A stretch of DNA of 64,000 nt from JADLGH01 sp964586675 (GTDB lineage Bacteria; Desulfobacterota_D; UBA1144; Nemesobacterales; UBA2774). Under the pieces are notes generated by a model, which saw only the letters and a program-made list of their open reading frames with translations, made no database searches and had not been told where the DNA came from. The number at the start of each line of letters is the position of its first letter. Position 1 is the first letter of the stretch. The position numbers and the translations under genes were made by a program. The stretch spans positions 5,686-69,685 of the forward strand of contig CAZPHQ010000014.1 of assembly GCA_964586675.1 (NCBI GenBank), read 5' to 3'. Of the stretch, positions 1 through 8,541 are shown piece by piece.

Positions 1-1740
1 GTGGTTGCCTATATTCCTGTCGGATTACCTGTACTCAAAGAAGCCGTAGAAAGCATAGGTAAAGGTGAAATCTTTTCGGAGTTCTTTCTTATGGGAATTG
101 CCACTATCGGAGCATTTACGATTGGCGAGTATCCGGAGGGTGTTGCCGTAATGTTGTTCTATGCCGTTGGAGAAGTGTTTCAGACATTGGCTGTTTCCAG
201 AGCCAAAGCAAATATTAAATCATTGCTCGATCAAAGACCCGATGAAGTAACGGTTTTAAGAAACAATGAACTACAAACCGTAAAGGCTGAAACAGTGGAC
301 ATTGGCGAAATCATACAACTGAAGCCGGGAGAAAAAGTAGGTTTGGACGGAGAATTATTATCCGAGACATCGTCATTCAATACGGCAGCTTTAACAGGCG
401 AAAGCAAACCCGATACAAAAAACAAAGGCGAAACGGTTTTGGCTGGAATGATAAACCTAAACACCGTATCGCAGGTAAAGGTTACGACCGCATACACCGA
501 CAGTAAATTGAGTAAGATTTTGGAATTGGTACAAAACGCCACCTCCCAGAAAGCACCAACTGAGTTGTTTATCCGCAAGTTTGCCAAAATCTACACACCT
601 ATCGTAGTGGTTTTAGCCGTAGCCATTTGTTTAGTACCCTACTTTTTCGTAGACGATTATCAGTTTAAAGATTGGTTGTACAGGGCTTTGATATTCCTGG
701 TTATTTCTTGTCCCTGTGCATTGGTCATTTCTATTCCGTTAGGTTATTTCGGTGGAATTGGAGCAGCTTCAAGAAATGGAGTACTGTTTAAGGGAAGCAA
801 CTTTTTAGATGCCCTTTCCAATATTCATAACGTGGTTATGGATAAGACGGGAACGATGACAGAGGGTGTTTTTAAGGTTCAGGAAGTTGTTTTTGAGCCT
901 GCATTTAATGAAGCCGAAATCCTGCAAATGGTCAATGTATTGGAAAGTCACAGTACACATCCCGTAGCAACCGCTATTCACGAATACGTTGGAAAACCAA
1001 ATAATGAAATTAAATTGGAAAATACGGAGGAAATTGCAGGACATGGACTGAAATCAACCATCAATGGTAAAGATTTATTGGTTGGCAATTTCAAACTGAT
1101 GAATAAGTTCGGAATCCAATACGATTTAGACCCGAACACTATCGTTTATACTACGATTGCGGTTGCTTACGATAATAAATTTGTTGGTTACATCACGATT
1201 GCCGATAGTATAAAAGAAGATTCGCAGGAAACCATCAATCTACTGCACAAACTAAATGTTAAAGCTACAATGCTTAGTGGCGATAAAAGTACAGTTGTAA
1301 AGTATGTTGCGGAGCAGTTAGGCATAGACAATGCGTTTGGCGATTTACTACCGGAAGATAAAGTAAACAAGGTAAAGGAGATCAAAGCAAAAAATGAAAC
1401 AGTTGCTTTTGTTGGTGATGGTGTAAACGATGCCCCTGTTGTGGCATTAAGCGACGTAGGTATTGCAATGGGCGGTTTAGGGAGCGATGCTACGATTGAA
1501 ACGGCAGATGTAGTAATACAAGATGATAAGCCCAGCAAAATACCTATGGCAATCAACATTGGTAAACAGACAAAGAAAATAGTTTGGCAAAATATCACAT
1601 TGGCATTTGCGGTAAAAGGAATTGTCTTGGTATTGGGTGCAGGCGGCCTGGCTACAATTTGGGAAGCCGTTTTTGCTGATGTAGGAGTGGCGTTATTGGC
1701 AATACTAAATGCGGTAAGGATACAAAGGATGAAATTTTAG
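1..1740 (+). CDS. Heavy-metal (Zn/Cd) P1B-type ATPase, 5' end cut by window
   Basis: Membrane pump that exports Zn2+/Cd2+/Pb2+ using ATP. The visible 579 residues carry the actuator TGES (132-135), the metal-site CPC (237-239), the phosphorylation motif DKTGT (281-285), the HP pair (320-321) and GDGVND (472-477). The last two helices hold N531-x7-K539 and D560-x-G562, the pattern of the Zn/Cd/Pb subgroup (P1B-2). The N-terminal metal-binding domain and first helices are missing because the window begins inside the gene, so the GTG at base 1 is probably not the real start. Base composition is AT-rich and the sequence resembles Bacteroidota CadA/ZntA proteins, unlike everything after about 2340. 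Confidence 0.9.
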   Translation: MVAYIPVGLPVLKEAVESIGKGEIFSEFFLMGIATIGAFTIGEYPEGVAVMLFYAVGEVFQTLAVSRAKANIKSLLDQRPDEVTVLRNNELQTVKAETVDIGEIIQLKPGEKVGLDGELLSETSSFNTAALTGESKPDTKNKGETVLAGMINLNTVSQVKVTTAYTDSKLSKILELVQNATSQKAPTELFIRKFAKIYTPIVVVLAVAICLVPYFFVDDYQFKDWLYRALIFLVISCPCALVISIPLGYFGGIGAASRNGVLFKGSNFLDALSNIHNVVMDKTGTMTEGVFKVQEVVFEPAFNEAEILQMVNVLESHSTHPVATAIHEYVGKPNNEIKLENTEEIAGHGLKSTINGKDLLVGNFKLMNKFGIQYDLDPNTIVYTTIAVAYDNKFVGYITIADSIKEDSQETINLLHKLNVKATMLSGDKSTVVKYVAEQLGIDNAFGDLLPEDKVNKVKEIKAKNETVAFVGDGVNDAPVVALSDVGIAMGGLGSDATIETADVVIQDDKPSKIPMAINIGKQTKKIVWQNITLAFAVKGIVLVLGAGGLATIWEAVFADVGVALLAILNAVRIQRMKF

Positions 1741-2191
1741 AATTAGGTCACTATGTCCCATTAATAATGGGTAAAATAGGCTATGGGTAAGAAAGGTAAA
1801 AGTTATACAAAAGTCCCTCACTACAAAAGATACGGAGCTTCTAAACCTTCGAATGTCAATTTGTCGAAGAAGAAACCTGCATTCTTTTTAATAGCTTCTG
1901 GATATTCTTGACTTTGAGTCTTATTGCTATGATAGCAAAAATAATTAAACATTATTATTTTGACAAGAATATTCATCACCATCATCAAAGATAGAATTAT
2001 AGGTCCTGTGCCGAACAAAAAAAGGATTATGCCAAACAAAAATCAAATAAAATCAACAGTTCAATTTACCGAACAAACCACAGTTCCAAAAGAGAAGTCC
2101 GAAAATATAAATTCCTTTTTAGATATAACGGTATTCGGGCTTCTCTGTTAATAGTTATTAATAACGAACGGCTAAATTTTATAGTGAAACG
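1741..2191. other. AT-rich stretch with no supported gene
   Basis: Low-GC sequence between the ATPase and the remnant at 2192-2343. Short open frames exist on both strands (for example 1960-2151 on plus), but none has a convincing ribosome site, family resemblance or codon pattern. A run of His codons near 1972 in another frame hints at decayed coding sequence. Confidence 0.4.
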
Positions 2192-2343
2192 CTAACTGCC
2201 GATTTCTACATTCATTTTGGAAAAGGCAAACCATTTCTTGCCCAAATCTTTCAACGATGCCCCCAATGTGGTAAAGCTCCGTACCGTCTATGATAAGGAA
2301 ACGCCGCACCTGGGACATTTCTTTATGACCGATCTCCTTTAGC
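2192..2343 (-). pseudogene. C-terminal remnant of a Bacteroidota protein, frame broken
   Basis: On the minus strand one frame reads FLIIDGTELYHIG and, after the five-C run at 2260-2264 (plus strand), the next frame continues GASLKDLGKKWFAFSKM to a stop at 2192. One base fewer in that run restores a continuous tail. From memory this tail resembles the phospholipase-D-like C-terminus found on some ORF6N/KilA-N DNA-binding proteins of Bacteroidota; that assignment is an inference. The upstream part is absent because GC-rich chromosome begins at about 2344. It is a fragment, by decay or by assembly. Confidence 0.4.
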
Positions 2344-2706
2344 TCAGAGTACTTCGACGTTCACAACCCGCTCGCCCATGAAATAAAGGTACGCGCAGTC
2401 GTAAGTGAGGCCGTCCTTCGCCTGACAGCTGTATATCCACTTCTCGTTGTAGCGCCCCTTCTCCGGCGTCGTGTCCTTCCGCCAGGGCTCCCCTATCGTG
2501 TCGACGACCTCTGCCTTCGTCATTCCCTTATAATCCTTCCCGGCTTCGATCGACTTCACTACCTCGTTCCCGCTCGATTTCGACCCCTGGGCGAGCACTA
2601 TCGGCGCGTCGGCCGCAAAAGAGCTCAGGGGAAATATAGTCGTCGTCATAACGAGGGCGATGGAGAGAAATAACGATCTCCGGAGAAAGTAATCTAATCG
2701 CGTCAT
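2344..2706 (-). CDS. Small exported protein, BamE/SmpA-like fold
   Basis: 120 residues. An N-terminal signal peptide (Arg-rich start, hydrophobic stretch about 11-30, cleavage near AFA/AAD) precedes a small domain with the pattern GMTKAEVVDTIGEP followed by an EKWIY strand. That arrangement is typical of the SmpA/OmlA/BamE fold used by small outer-membrane assembly or periplasmic proteins. No lipobox cysteine is seen at the cleavage site, so a soluble periplasmic protein is more likely than a lipoprotein. Its stop codon lies exactly where the AT-rich foreign segment begins. Specific function unknown. Confidence 0.65.
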   Translation of the reverse strand: MTRLDYFLRRSLFLSIALVMTTTIFPLSSFAADAPIVLAQGSKSSGNEVVKSIEAGKDYKGMTKAEVVDTIGEPWRKDTTPEKGRYNEKWIYSCQAKDGLTYDCAYLYFMGERVVNVEVL

Positions 2707-2792
2707 GTGCGTGAACCTTTGTCGTTAAGTTATTAGGATGCTGCCGACCTTAATTATATTGCAGAAATTCCATGTCATCGATGGGTTTCTTT

Positions 2793-5030
2793 TTACTCGA
2801 ACTCGAATCCGAGGCCGCCGTCGGCAACAGTTATCCTCACGCTCCCGCCTGAAGCCAGCTTCCCGAAGAGTATCTCCTGCGTCAGCTTCTGAGTGATCTC
2901 GTTGTCGATGAATCTTTGAATTGGCCTTGCCCCGAGAAGCTTGTCGTAGCCCTTCTCGGCGATAAAAGCCCTCGCCTCGGGCGTAAGCTCGACGGAGACC
3001 TTCTTGACCCTGAGCCTGTCGGCGAGCTGCCCTACCATCTTGTCGACTATCTTTTCGACGACTTCCCTGCTCAGAGAGTTGAAGTGCAGCACTGCATTCA
3101 GCCTGTTCCTGAATTCCGGGCTGAAGTATCTTTCTATAGCCTGGACGCTCTTGTCCTCGAACTCGTCCTTCTCGAACCCGAGGGTCCTCTGGCTGCTCTC
3201 ACGCGAGCCCGTGTTCGTCGTCAGTATCAGCACAATCTGCCTGAAGTCGACCTTCCTCCCGTTAGAATCCGTGAGCGTCGCGTGGTCCATCACCTGGAGC
3301 AGCACATTATAAATATCCTCGTGCGCTTTCTCTATCTCGTCCAGGAGGAGCACCGCGTGCGGGCTCTTGTGAACTGCCTCCGTGAGCTGCCCGCCCTCGT
3401 CGTATCCGACGTATCCCGGCGGCGATCCTATGAGCCTCGATACAGTATGCTTCTCCATGTATTCGCTCATGTCGAACCGTATGAATCCGATGCCGAGCGC
3501 CTCCGCGAGCTGCTTTGCGAGCTCCGTCTTTCCGACACCTGTCGGCCCCGCGAACATGAAATTGCCGACGGGCTTATCCGGCTCGCTGAGGCCCGAGCGC
3601 GACATCTGTATCGCCGTCACGAGCTTCTCCACCGCCTCGTCCTGCCCGAATATAACCTTCTTCAGGTCCGAGGCGAGCGTCATGAGCCTGTGCCTGTCGT
3701 CCACCTTAACAGTCCGGCTCGGCACCTTCGCGATCTTCGATACGAGCGCCTCTATGTCCTTCACCGTAACCTGCTTAACGCCCGTATCGTAGCTCCTCAG
3801 CTTCACAGCCGCCCCGGCCTCGTCGATGAGGTCGATAGCCTTGTCCGGAAGCCTCCTGTCGTTCATGTACTTCGCCGAAAGCTCGACAGCTGCTTTCAAG
3901 GCGGACGTCGAATACCTCACGCCGTGAAACTCCTCGTAATGCCTTTTCAGCCCGTGAAGGATTTTCACGCATTCCTCTTCGCTCGGCTCGTAAACGTCTA
4001 TCCTCTGGAACCTCCGGGCGAGCGCGTGGTCCTTCTCGAAAACGCTCCTGTATTCCTTGAGCGTCGTCGTCCCGATGCACCTTATCTCGCCGTTGGCGAG
4101 CGCGGGCTTGAGCATGTTCGACGCGTCGAGCGTCCCGCCGGAAACGGCGCCGGCTCCTATGACAGTATGTATTTCGTCTATGAATAGTATCTTCCTGTCG
4201 TCCCCTTTCACGCTGTCTATGATGGACTTCAGCCTCTCCTCGAAGTCTCCCCTGTAGCGAGTGCCCGCCGTGAGGGAGCCCATGTCGAGTGCATAAATAG
4301 AGGTGTTTTCGAGGGCCTTCGGAACATCGTTTTTCGCGATCCGGAGGGCGAGCCCCTCGGCTATGGCCGTCTTCCCGACGCCGGCGTCGCCGACGAATAT
4401 CGGGTTATTTTTACGCCTCCGTGCGAGTATGTGTATCGTGCGGTCTATCTCCGACTCCCGCCCGATGAGAGGGTCGAGCTTCCCGTCGCGTGCCTTCTTG
4501 ACGAGATTGGTGCAGAATTCCGAGAGCGGGTCCTTCGCACCTTCCTGCGTCTGCGTATCCGTCTTCGCTATGCTGGTCGATTTTTCCTGCGGGCTCTGCC
4601 CCGTCCCGCCGTGCGATATGTACTTTACAAGGTCATACCTGTTCACTCCCTGCTCGTTCAGGAGATACACGGCGTGAGACTCGTCCACCCTGAACATGGC
4701 GACGAGTATGTTCCCCCCGTCTATCTGCTGCTTGTCGGCGGATTCGGCGTGCATGGCGGCGAGCCTGAGAACATAATGGCTCCCGGCCGAGTACTGCGGC
4801 TCCGGAAGATACTCGGAATCGACAGGCGGCATGTTATCGTCGATAAAATCCTCGAGGCCCGTTCTCAGGCGCTCGAGATCCACGCCGCATCCCGTAAGAA
4901 CTTCTGCCGCGTCATGGTCGTAAGTCAGCTCGAGCAGTATGTGCTCGAGAGTGATGAATTCGTGCCGCCTCTCCTTTGCCTGCTCGTATGATCTCTTGAG
5001 CGTTTCCTGAAGTTCTCTCGAAAGTGTCAT
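2793..5030 (-). CDS. clpA: ATP-dependent Clp protease ATP-binding subunit ClpA
   Basis: AAA+ unfoldase that feeds substrates to ClpP in the cytoplasm. 745 residues from the ATG at 5030: two N-terminal Clp_N repeats (about 1-140), first AAA domain with Walker A GDAGVGKT (214-221) and Walker B ILFIDE (281-286), second AAA domain with GPTGVGKT (495-502) and LLLDEIEK (561-568), and a C-terminal D2-small domain. L617-G618-F619 sits where the ClpP-docking IGL/IGF loop is expected. The start is set by overlap with the clpS stop (ATGA, 5027-5030) and a GGGGGAGG ribosome site; an upstream in-frame start would extend it 12 residues into clpS. No ClpP gene lies in the window. Confidence 0.96.
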   Translation of the reverse strand: MTLSRELQETLKRSYEQAKERRHEFITLEHILLELTYDHDAAEVLTGCGVDLERLRTGLEDFIDDNMPPVDSEYLPEPQYSAGSHYVLRLAAMHAESADKQQIDGGNILVAMFRVDESHAVYLLNEQGVNRYDLVKYISHGGTGQSPQEKSTSIAKTDTQTQEGAKDPLSEFCTNLVKKARDGKLDPLIGRESEIDRTIHILARRRKNNPIFVGDAGVGKTAIAEGLALRIAKNDVPKALENTSIYALDMGSLTAGTRYRGDFEERLKSIIDSVKGDDRKILFIDEIHTVIGAGAVSGGTLDASNMLKPALANGEIRCIGTTTLKEYRSVFEKDHALARRFQRIDVYEPSEEECVKILHGLKRHYEEFHGVRYSTSALKAAVELSAKYMNDRRLPDKAIDLIDEAGAAVKLRSYDTGVKQVTVKDIEALVSKIAKVPSRTVKVDDRHRLMTLASDLKKVIFGQDEAVEKLVTAIQMSRSGLSEPDKPVGNFMFAGPTGVGKTELAKQLAEALGIGFIRFDMSEYMEKHTVSRLIGSPPGYVGYDEGGQLTEAVHKSPHAVLLLDEIEKAHEDIYNVLLQVMDHATLTDSNGRKVDFRQIVLILTTNTGSRESSQRTLGFEKDEFEDKSVQAIERYFSPEFRNRLNAVLHFNSLSREVVEKIVDKMVGQLADRLRVKKVSVELTPEARAFIAEKGYDKLLGARPIQRFIDNEITQKLTQEILFGKLASGGSVRITVADGGLGFEFE

Positions 5031-5368
5031 TGATATTCGCCTCCCCCTTCCACTTCCAGTATGCATTTGAGCGGGTGCTCGTACTCCTTCGCCAGCTTGT
5101 CCACCTGCGCTATCTTGGTAGTAGCCACGTCATAAGTATAAACGCCGACAGTGCTTCTGCCCGCTGTGTGGGCTTCGAGCATTATTCTCGTCGATTCCTC
5201 CTGGTCCTTGTAGAATATCCTCATTAGCACCCACACCACGAACTCCCTCGGCGTGTAATCGTCGTTGAGGAGCACTATCCTGTACATGTCGGGCCGTTTG
5301 AGCCTGGCCCGTTTTTCTGTAAGAAGCTCTCCCTCGCGGTCGCTCCGTTTGATATTCCTTTCAGCCAT
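5027..5368 (-). CDS. clpS: ClpA adaptor protein ClpS
   Basis: 113 residues, the normal size. N-recognin adaptor that binds N-end-rule substrates and delivers them to ClpA. The core shows the conserved LLNDDYTPREFVVWVL segment that shapes the N-degron pocket, followed by the histidine-containing helix (EAHTAGRSTVGVYTYDVA). The first 25 residues are a basic, flexible extension that normally enters the ClpA pore. It is the first gene of a clpS-clpA unit with a 3-base overlap between its TGA and the clpA ATG, implying translational coupling. Confidence 0.96.
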   Translation of the reverse strand: MAERNIKRSDREGELLTEKRARLKRPDMYRIVLLNDDYTPREFVVWVLMRIFYKDQEESTRIMLEAHTAGRSTVGVYTYDVATTKIAQVDKLAKEYEHPLKCILEVEGGGEYQ

Positions 5369-5459
5369 TGCTTCGGTCTCTTGGCGGCGCGTCCGCTCCC
5401 GGTTTCTGCCCCGTGCAGACGTATCTTTTAAAAAATTTAATCACGCCTCCTTTGTTTTT

Positions 5460-6614
5460 CTACTCCCCGTGTAAATATTTCAGCGGCGACTGCCGATTAT
5501 ACTGCTCGATAAGGCCCTCCGTATATCCGCGCTCGCGGTCGAGGAACTTGCCTATAGCGCGCCCGGCGGCCTCGTTCAGAATCAGGTGCGAGCTATACGT
5601 CGGAACCGCCCCGAAGCCCCGGAGGAACTTGTGCTCGCCCTGCGCCCCGGCCTCGAAAATATCGATTCCGTTATTTATAGAATAGTCTATCAGGCTGTAG
5701 AAACAACATTCGAAATGGAGGTTGCTCCAGGACTCGACTGCCCCCCAGTAACGGCCGAAAAGCCTGTTGTTCTTTACCACGTTGAAACTCCCGCCTACCC
5801 ACCTTCCGGCGCTCCTCGCCATCACTAAAACGAGGCGGTGCCTGTACTTTTCAAGCATTAGATCGAAGAACTCCCTGTTCAGATACGCGCTACCCCATTT
5901 TCTGGAATGCGTGTCCATGTAAAAATCCCATACGGCCTCTATATGCTCTTCCTTTATGTCGTCCTTTTCTATGGTCGTTATTTCGAGCCCCGAGCCTTCG
6001 AGGGATTTTCTCTCTTTTTTAATCTGCTTTCTTCTGCCCGAACGGAGGTCCGAAAGAAAATCCTCGAAGCTCCCGTAGTTCCTGTTCTTCCAGTGGTATT
6101 GATGCGTGATCCGCGTAAGGAACCCGAGCCTCCCGAGTAGCGAGCACTCCCTTTCCGTCAGGAAAAGAAGGTGCGCGGAAGAGCATTCCTCCCTCACCGA
6201 AAGCTCCGCGAGCCCCCTCGCCAGGATACCGGCGCACTCTTCGAACGGATACTCGGGATGGACCGATATGCGCGTGCCGGTGGCGGGAGTAAAAGGCACC
6301 GCGGCGACGAGCTTGGGATAGTATCTCAGACGCGCGTTCTCGAAAGCCCTCGCCCATTCCCAGTCGAATATGTACTCGCCGTATGAGTCGTACCTTATAT
6401 AAGCCGCTACCGCGCCGGCCATCCTCTCCCCGTCCCTCAAAACCAGGTATCTCGGTATCCAGGTGGTATGCGGCCCGACGCATCCCGCAATCTCCATCGA
6501 CTCGAGGAACTCGTATTCGAGAAACGGGTTCTCTCCGTCGATGAGCGCGTTGTACTCGTCCCTGTCGAGGGCCGCGATCGAATCGGATACCGAAAGCGTG
6601 TACTCTCTCTCCAT
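5460..6614 (-). CDS. DUF482-type GNAT-fold N-acyltransferase
   Basis: About 384 residues from the ATG at 6614 (MEREYTLSV). Matches the DUF482 group, related to FemAB-like acyltransferases once annotated as peptidoglycan-biosynthesis proteins. Visible landmarks are NPFLEYEFLESME near the start, the RISVHPEYPF segment, a basic GRRKQIKKER stretch, the HSRKWGSAYLNREFF stretch and the C-terminal EAGAQGEHKFLRGF motif. The open frame continues 36 codons upstream, but that part is low-complexity and overlaps the divergent promoter region. No strong Shine-Dalgarno precedes 6614, so the start is tentative. Substrate unknown. Confidence 0.8.
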   Translation of the reverse strand: MEREYTLSVSDSIAALDRDEYNALIDGENPFLEYEFLESMEIAGCVGPHTTWIPRYLVLRDGERMAGAVAAYIRYDSYGEYIFDWEWARAFENARLRYYPKLVAAVPFTPATGTRISVHPEYPFEECAGILARGLAELSVREECSSAHLLFLTERECSLLGRLGFLTRITHQYHWKNRNYGSFEDFLSDLRSGRRKQIKKERKSLEGSGLEITTIEKDDIKEEHIEAVWDFYMDTHSRKWGSAYLNREFFDLMLEKYRHRLVLVMARSAGRWVGGSFNVVKNNRLFGRYWGAVESWSNLHFECCFYSLIDYSINNGIDIFEAGAQGEHKFLRGFGAVPTYSSHLILNEAAGRAIGKFLDRERGYTEGLIEQYNRQSPLKYLHGE

Positions 6615-6729
6615 ACGTTTGTCCGCTTGGCTCGGGGGTAATTTCCCGAACAAAATTAGTATAGCACCTGTGACAAGTGACAGCTCCGCATCGAGCCCTC
6701 CGGAGCTGCGCCGGAGCCTCATGCGCTTA

Positions 6730-6759
6730 TTGACAAGGGAAGACCGAAAGTGGGATAAT
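6730..6759 (+). promoter_or_regulatory. Sigma-70 promoter for the OmpA-domain gene
   Basis: TTGACA at 6730-6735, an 18-base spacer, then GATAAT at 6754-6759, 40 bases before the ATG at 6799. Perfect -35 and a one-mismatch -10; divergent from the DUF482 gene. Confidence 0.7.
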
Positions 6760-6798
6760 GGTAATCATCCGCGTAAAAACTCCTTCTCGAGGCTGAAT

Positions 6799-8007
6799 AT
6801 GTGTAAACGCACAGCAGCGCCGCTTGTTCTCGCGCTTTTTCTGGCGCTCTCGTATTTCTACGTCCCCGGTTTACACCCGTCCCTCGCCCAAACCGCGTCG
6901 GACAAGGCCGACGTCTTCTTCAGGCTGAACGAATTCGCATTCGGCCCCGGCGAAGAAAACGCCCTGAAAGAGATAGCGGCGAGTGTCAAAAATAACCCGG
7001 GAGCGGTCCTCGTCATCGAGGGCTACTCCGACGTAACAGGCGACGACGAATACAACCTCAACCTCTCCCGGCGGCGGGCCGAGGCCGTAAGGCAGTTCTA
7101 CATATCGCAGGGCGTGGAGCCGGGACGGATTACAGTAAGCGGCAAGGGCAAAACGGCCAGGTTCGCATCGGGCGAAGACGAAAGCTCCCTCAGGCTCAAC
7201 AGGAGGGTGACGATAACTCTCGAGTCCGGCTCCTCGCCGCAGTCATCCCCCGTTCCCGAGCCCGCCGCAGCGGCCCCGGCGCGTGCGCCCGAGCCCGAGC
7301 CGGAATCGGCACCGAGCGAAGAGATAATAGACGCAATAACCGTGGAAGAAACGGAGCCCGTCTCCGCGCCTTCTCCCGCCCCCGCCCCGGAGCCCCCATC
7401 TGAAACCGCCTCCGAGCCCGGCGCCATAAACCCTGAGGTCTCCGAGATCATAGGAAAGAACATGCGCCGCCTGGCGGCCGGCAGGATAGTGTTCGACGCC
7501 CCTAAGGAAATGAGCGTCGGGGAGTCCTATCCCGTAGAAGCCGCGGTCACCCACAAATTCCTGAAAGACCTCTCCCAGAGCGTCGGCGCCGCCGGCGGCG
7601 GGAACGGAAATCTCAGGCTCGGCGAAAACATCACGCTTCACCTCAAGGGAAACGGTTTCGACATCTCTCCCGTAACGGATTCCACTATAGGCGCCGTGCA
7701 GGAATTCCCCATCGACGACTCCGAAGACACGAAGGTCATAGAGGAAGACAGCACCGAAAGCTGGGAATGGAGCGTGAAGCCCGAAAAGAGCGGCTTTCAG
7801 ACACTCCTCCTCACCGTCGAGGTGGCAGTCGAGGACGAGCACTTCACGGAAGTCCTCTCCGAGTACCCGGTTTTCGAAAAGGTCGTTCAGGTAAAGCCCA
7901 GCTTTTTCCACTCGCTCTCCAAGAGCTATCTCCTGATGGCGTTAACGATAGTGATAGCCGTGGCCGTCGTGGGCTGGGTGTTGATAAAGAAGCTGAGGCT
8001 CGGCTGA
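6799..8007 (+). CDS. OmpA-domain protein with C-terminal membrane anchor
   Basis: 402 residues from the ATG at 6799, which has a GAGG site 7 bases upstream and follows a good promoter. Order: signal peptide (1-30); OmpA C-terminal peptidoglycan-binding domain (about 35-140) with EGYSDVTGDDEYNLNLSRRR and a C-terminal NRRV; a Pro/Ala/Glu-rich linker (about 145-220); a beta-rich domain (about 225-365) with FDAPKEMSVGESYPVEAAV and WEWSVKPEKSGFQTLLLTV; one transmembrane helix near the C-terminus and a short basic tail. The beta domain resembles one seen in bacteria at the membrane-proximal end of sensor or conflict-type proteins (from memory). A cell-wall-binding, inner-membrane-anchored structural or sensing protein is inferred. 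Confidence 0.75.
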   Translation: MCKRTAAPLVLALFLALSYFYVPGLHPSLAQTASDKADVFFRLNEFAFGPGEENALKEIAASVKNNPGAVLVIEGYSDVTGDDEYNLNLSRRRAEAVRQFYISQGVEPGRITVSGKGKTARFASGEDESSLRLNRRVTITLESGSSPQSSPVPEPAAAAPARAPEPEPESAPSEEIIDAITVEETEPVSAPSPAPAPEPPSETASEPGAINPEVSEIIGKNMRRLAAGRIVFDAPKEMSVGESYPVEAAVTHKFLKDLSQSVGAAGGGNGNLRLGENITLHLKGNGFDISPVTDSTIGAVQEFPIDDSEDTKVIEEDSTESWEWSVKPEKSGFQTLLLTVEVAVEDEHFTEVLSEYPVFEKVVQVKPSFFHSLSKSYLLMALTIVIAVAVVGWVLIKKLRLG

Positions 8008-8025
8008 CGCGCGGGAGGCGGGGAT

Positions 8026-8451
8026 ATGAAGTGGCTTCGAAATTTGCTGGGCGGTGAAAAGGACAGCGTGGGCGGCATAGACCACGTTGCCATAGTCGTT
8101 ACGGATATGGACAAAGCCCTCGGATTTTATTCCGGCCTGCTCGGGCTCGAAATTGTCAGCGACGGCCGCCCCAAAGGCGGCGAAAAGAAAACCTTTCTCG
8201 GGAATAGGAACGGCGTCTTTCTGGCAGTGACAGAAGACAAAAACCGCCCCGCCGGAGGGCCCGTCAACCACATCGCGTTCAGGGTGGGCGACGTCGAGGG
8301 CCTGGGCCGGAGGCTGAAAGAGGCCGGAATAAGCTTCACCGAAGAGAAAACCGGCCCCGACGGGAAGCCGGCCGTATATCACTTCCTCGACCCGGACGGT
8401 CTCGAGCTCGAAATATGCGCGGCTACACCCAACCAGGTGCCGCAGTACTAA
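8026..8451 (+). CDS. VOC/glyoxalase-fold protein
   Basis: 141 residues with two beta-alpha-beta-beta-beta repeats. Candidate metal ligands are H20 (GIDHVAIVV), H82 (VNHIAFRV) and a C-terminal glutamate in LELEI (127-129). The FYSGLLGLEIV and DPDGLELEIC segments are typical of vicinal-oxygen-chelate enzymes (glyoxalase I, fosfomycin-resistance and dioxygenase-like proteins). The substrate cannot be told from sequence. It starts 18 bases after the OmpA-domain gene with a GGAGG site, so the two are probably cotranscribed. Confidence 0.8.
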   Translation: MKWLRNLLGGEKDSVGGIDHVAIVVTDMDKALGFYSGLLGLEIVSDGRPKGGEKKTFLGNRNGVFLAVTEDKNRPAGGPVNHIAFRVGDVEGLGRRLKEAGISFTEEKTGPDGKPAVYHFLDPDGLELEICAATPNQVPQY

Positions 8452-8481
8452 AATTACCCGGAATTTCTTTGCCGAAAGGTT

Positions 8482-8510
8482 TTGCAGTATATACTTAACC
8501 GATGTAAAAT
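8482..8510 (+). promoter_or_regulatory. Sigma-70 promoter for the flavin monooxygenase
   Basis: TTGCAG (8482-8487), a 17-base spacer and TAAAAT (8505-8510), 31 bases before the ATG at 8542, in an AT-rich gap. Confidence 0.55.
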
Positions 8511-8541
8511 AATTATTAATCTTGCAGTAACAAACTGAGAA

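Noticed and set aside
2916..4991. Long open frames opposite clpA
   Set aside because: High GC in the third codon position creates open antisense frames. They lack ribosome sites and family features, while clpA is unmistakable.
7098..7911. Open frames opposite the OmpA-domain gene
   Set aside because: Low-complexity Gly/Ala/Ser/Arg translations caused by the Pro/Glu-rich linker on the other strand.
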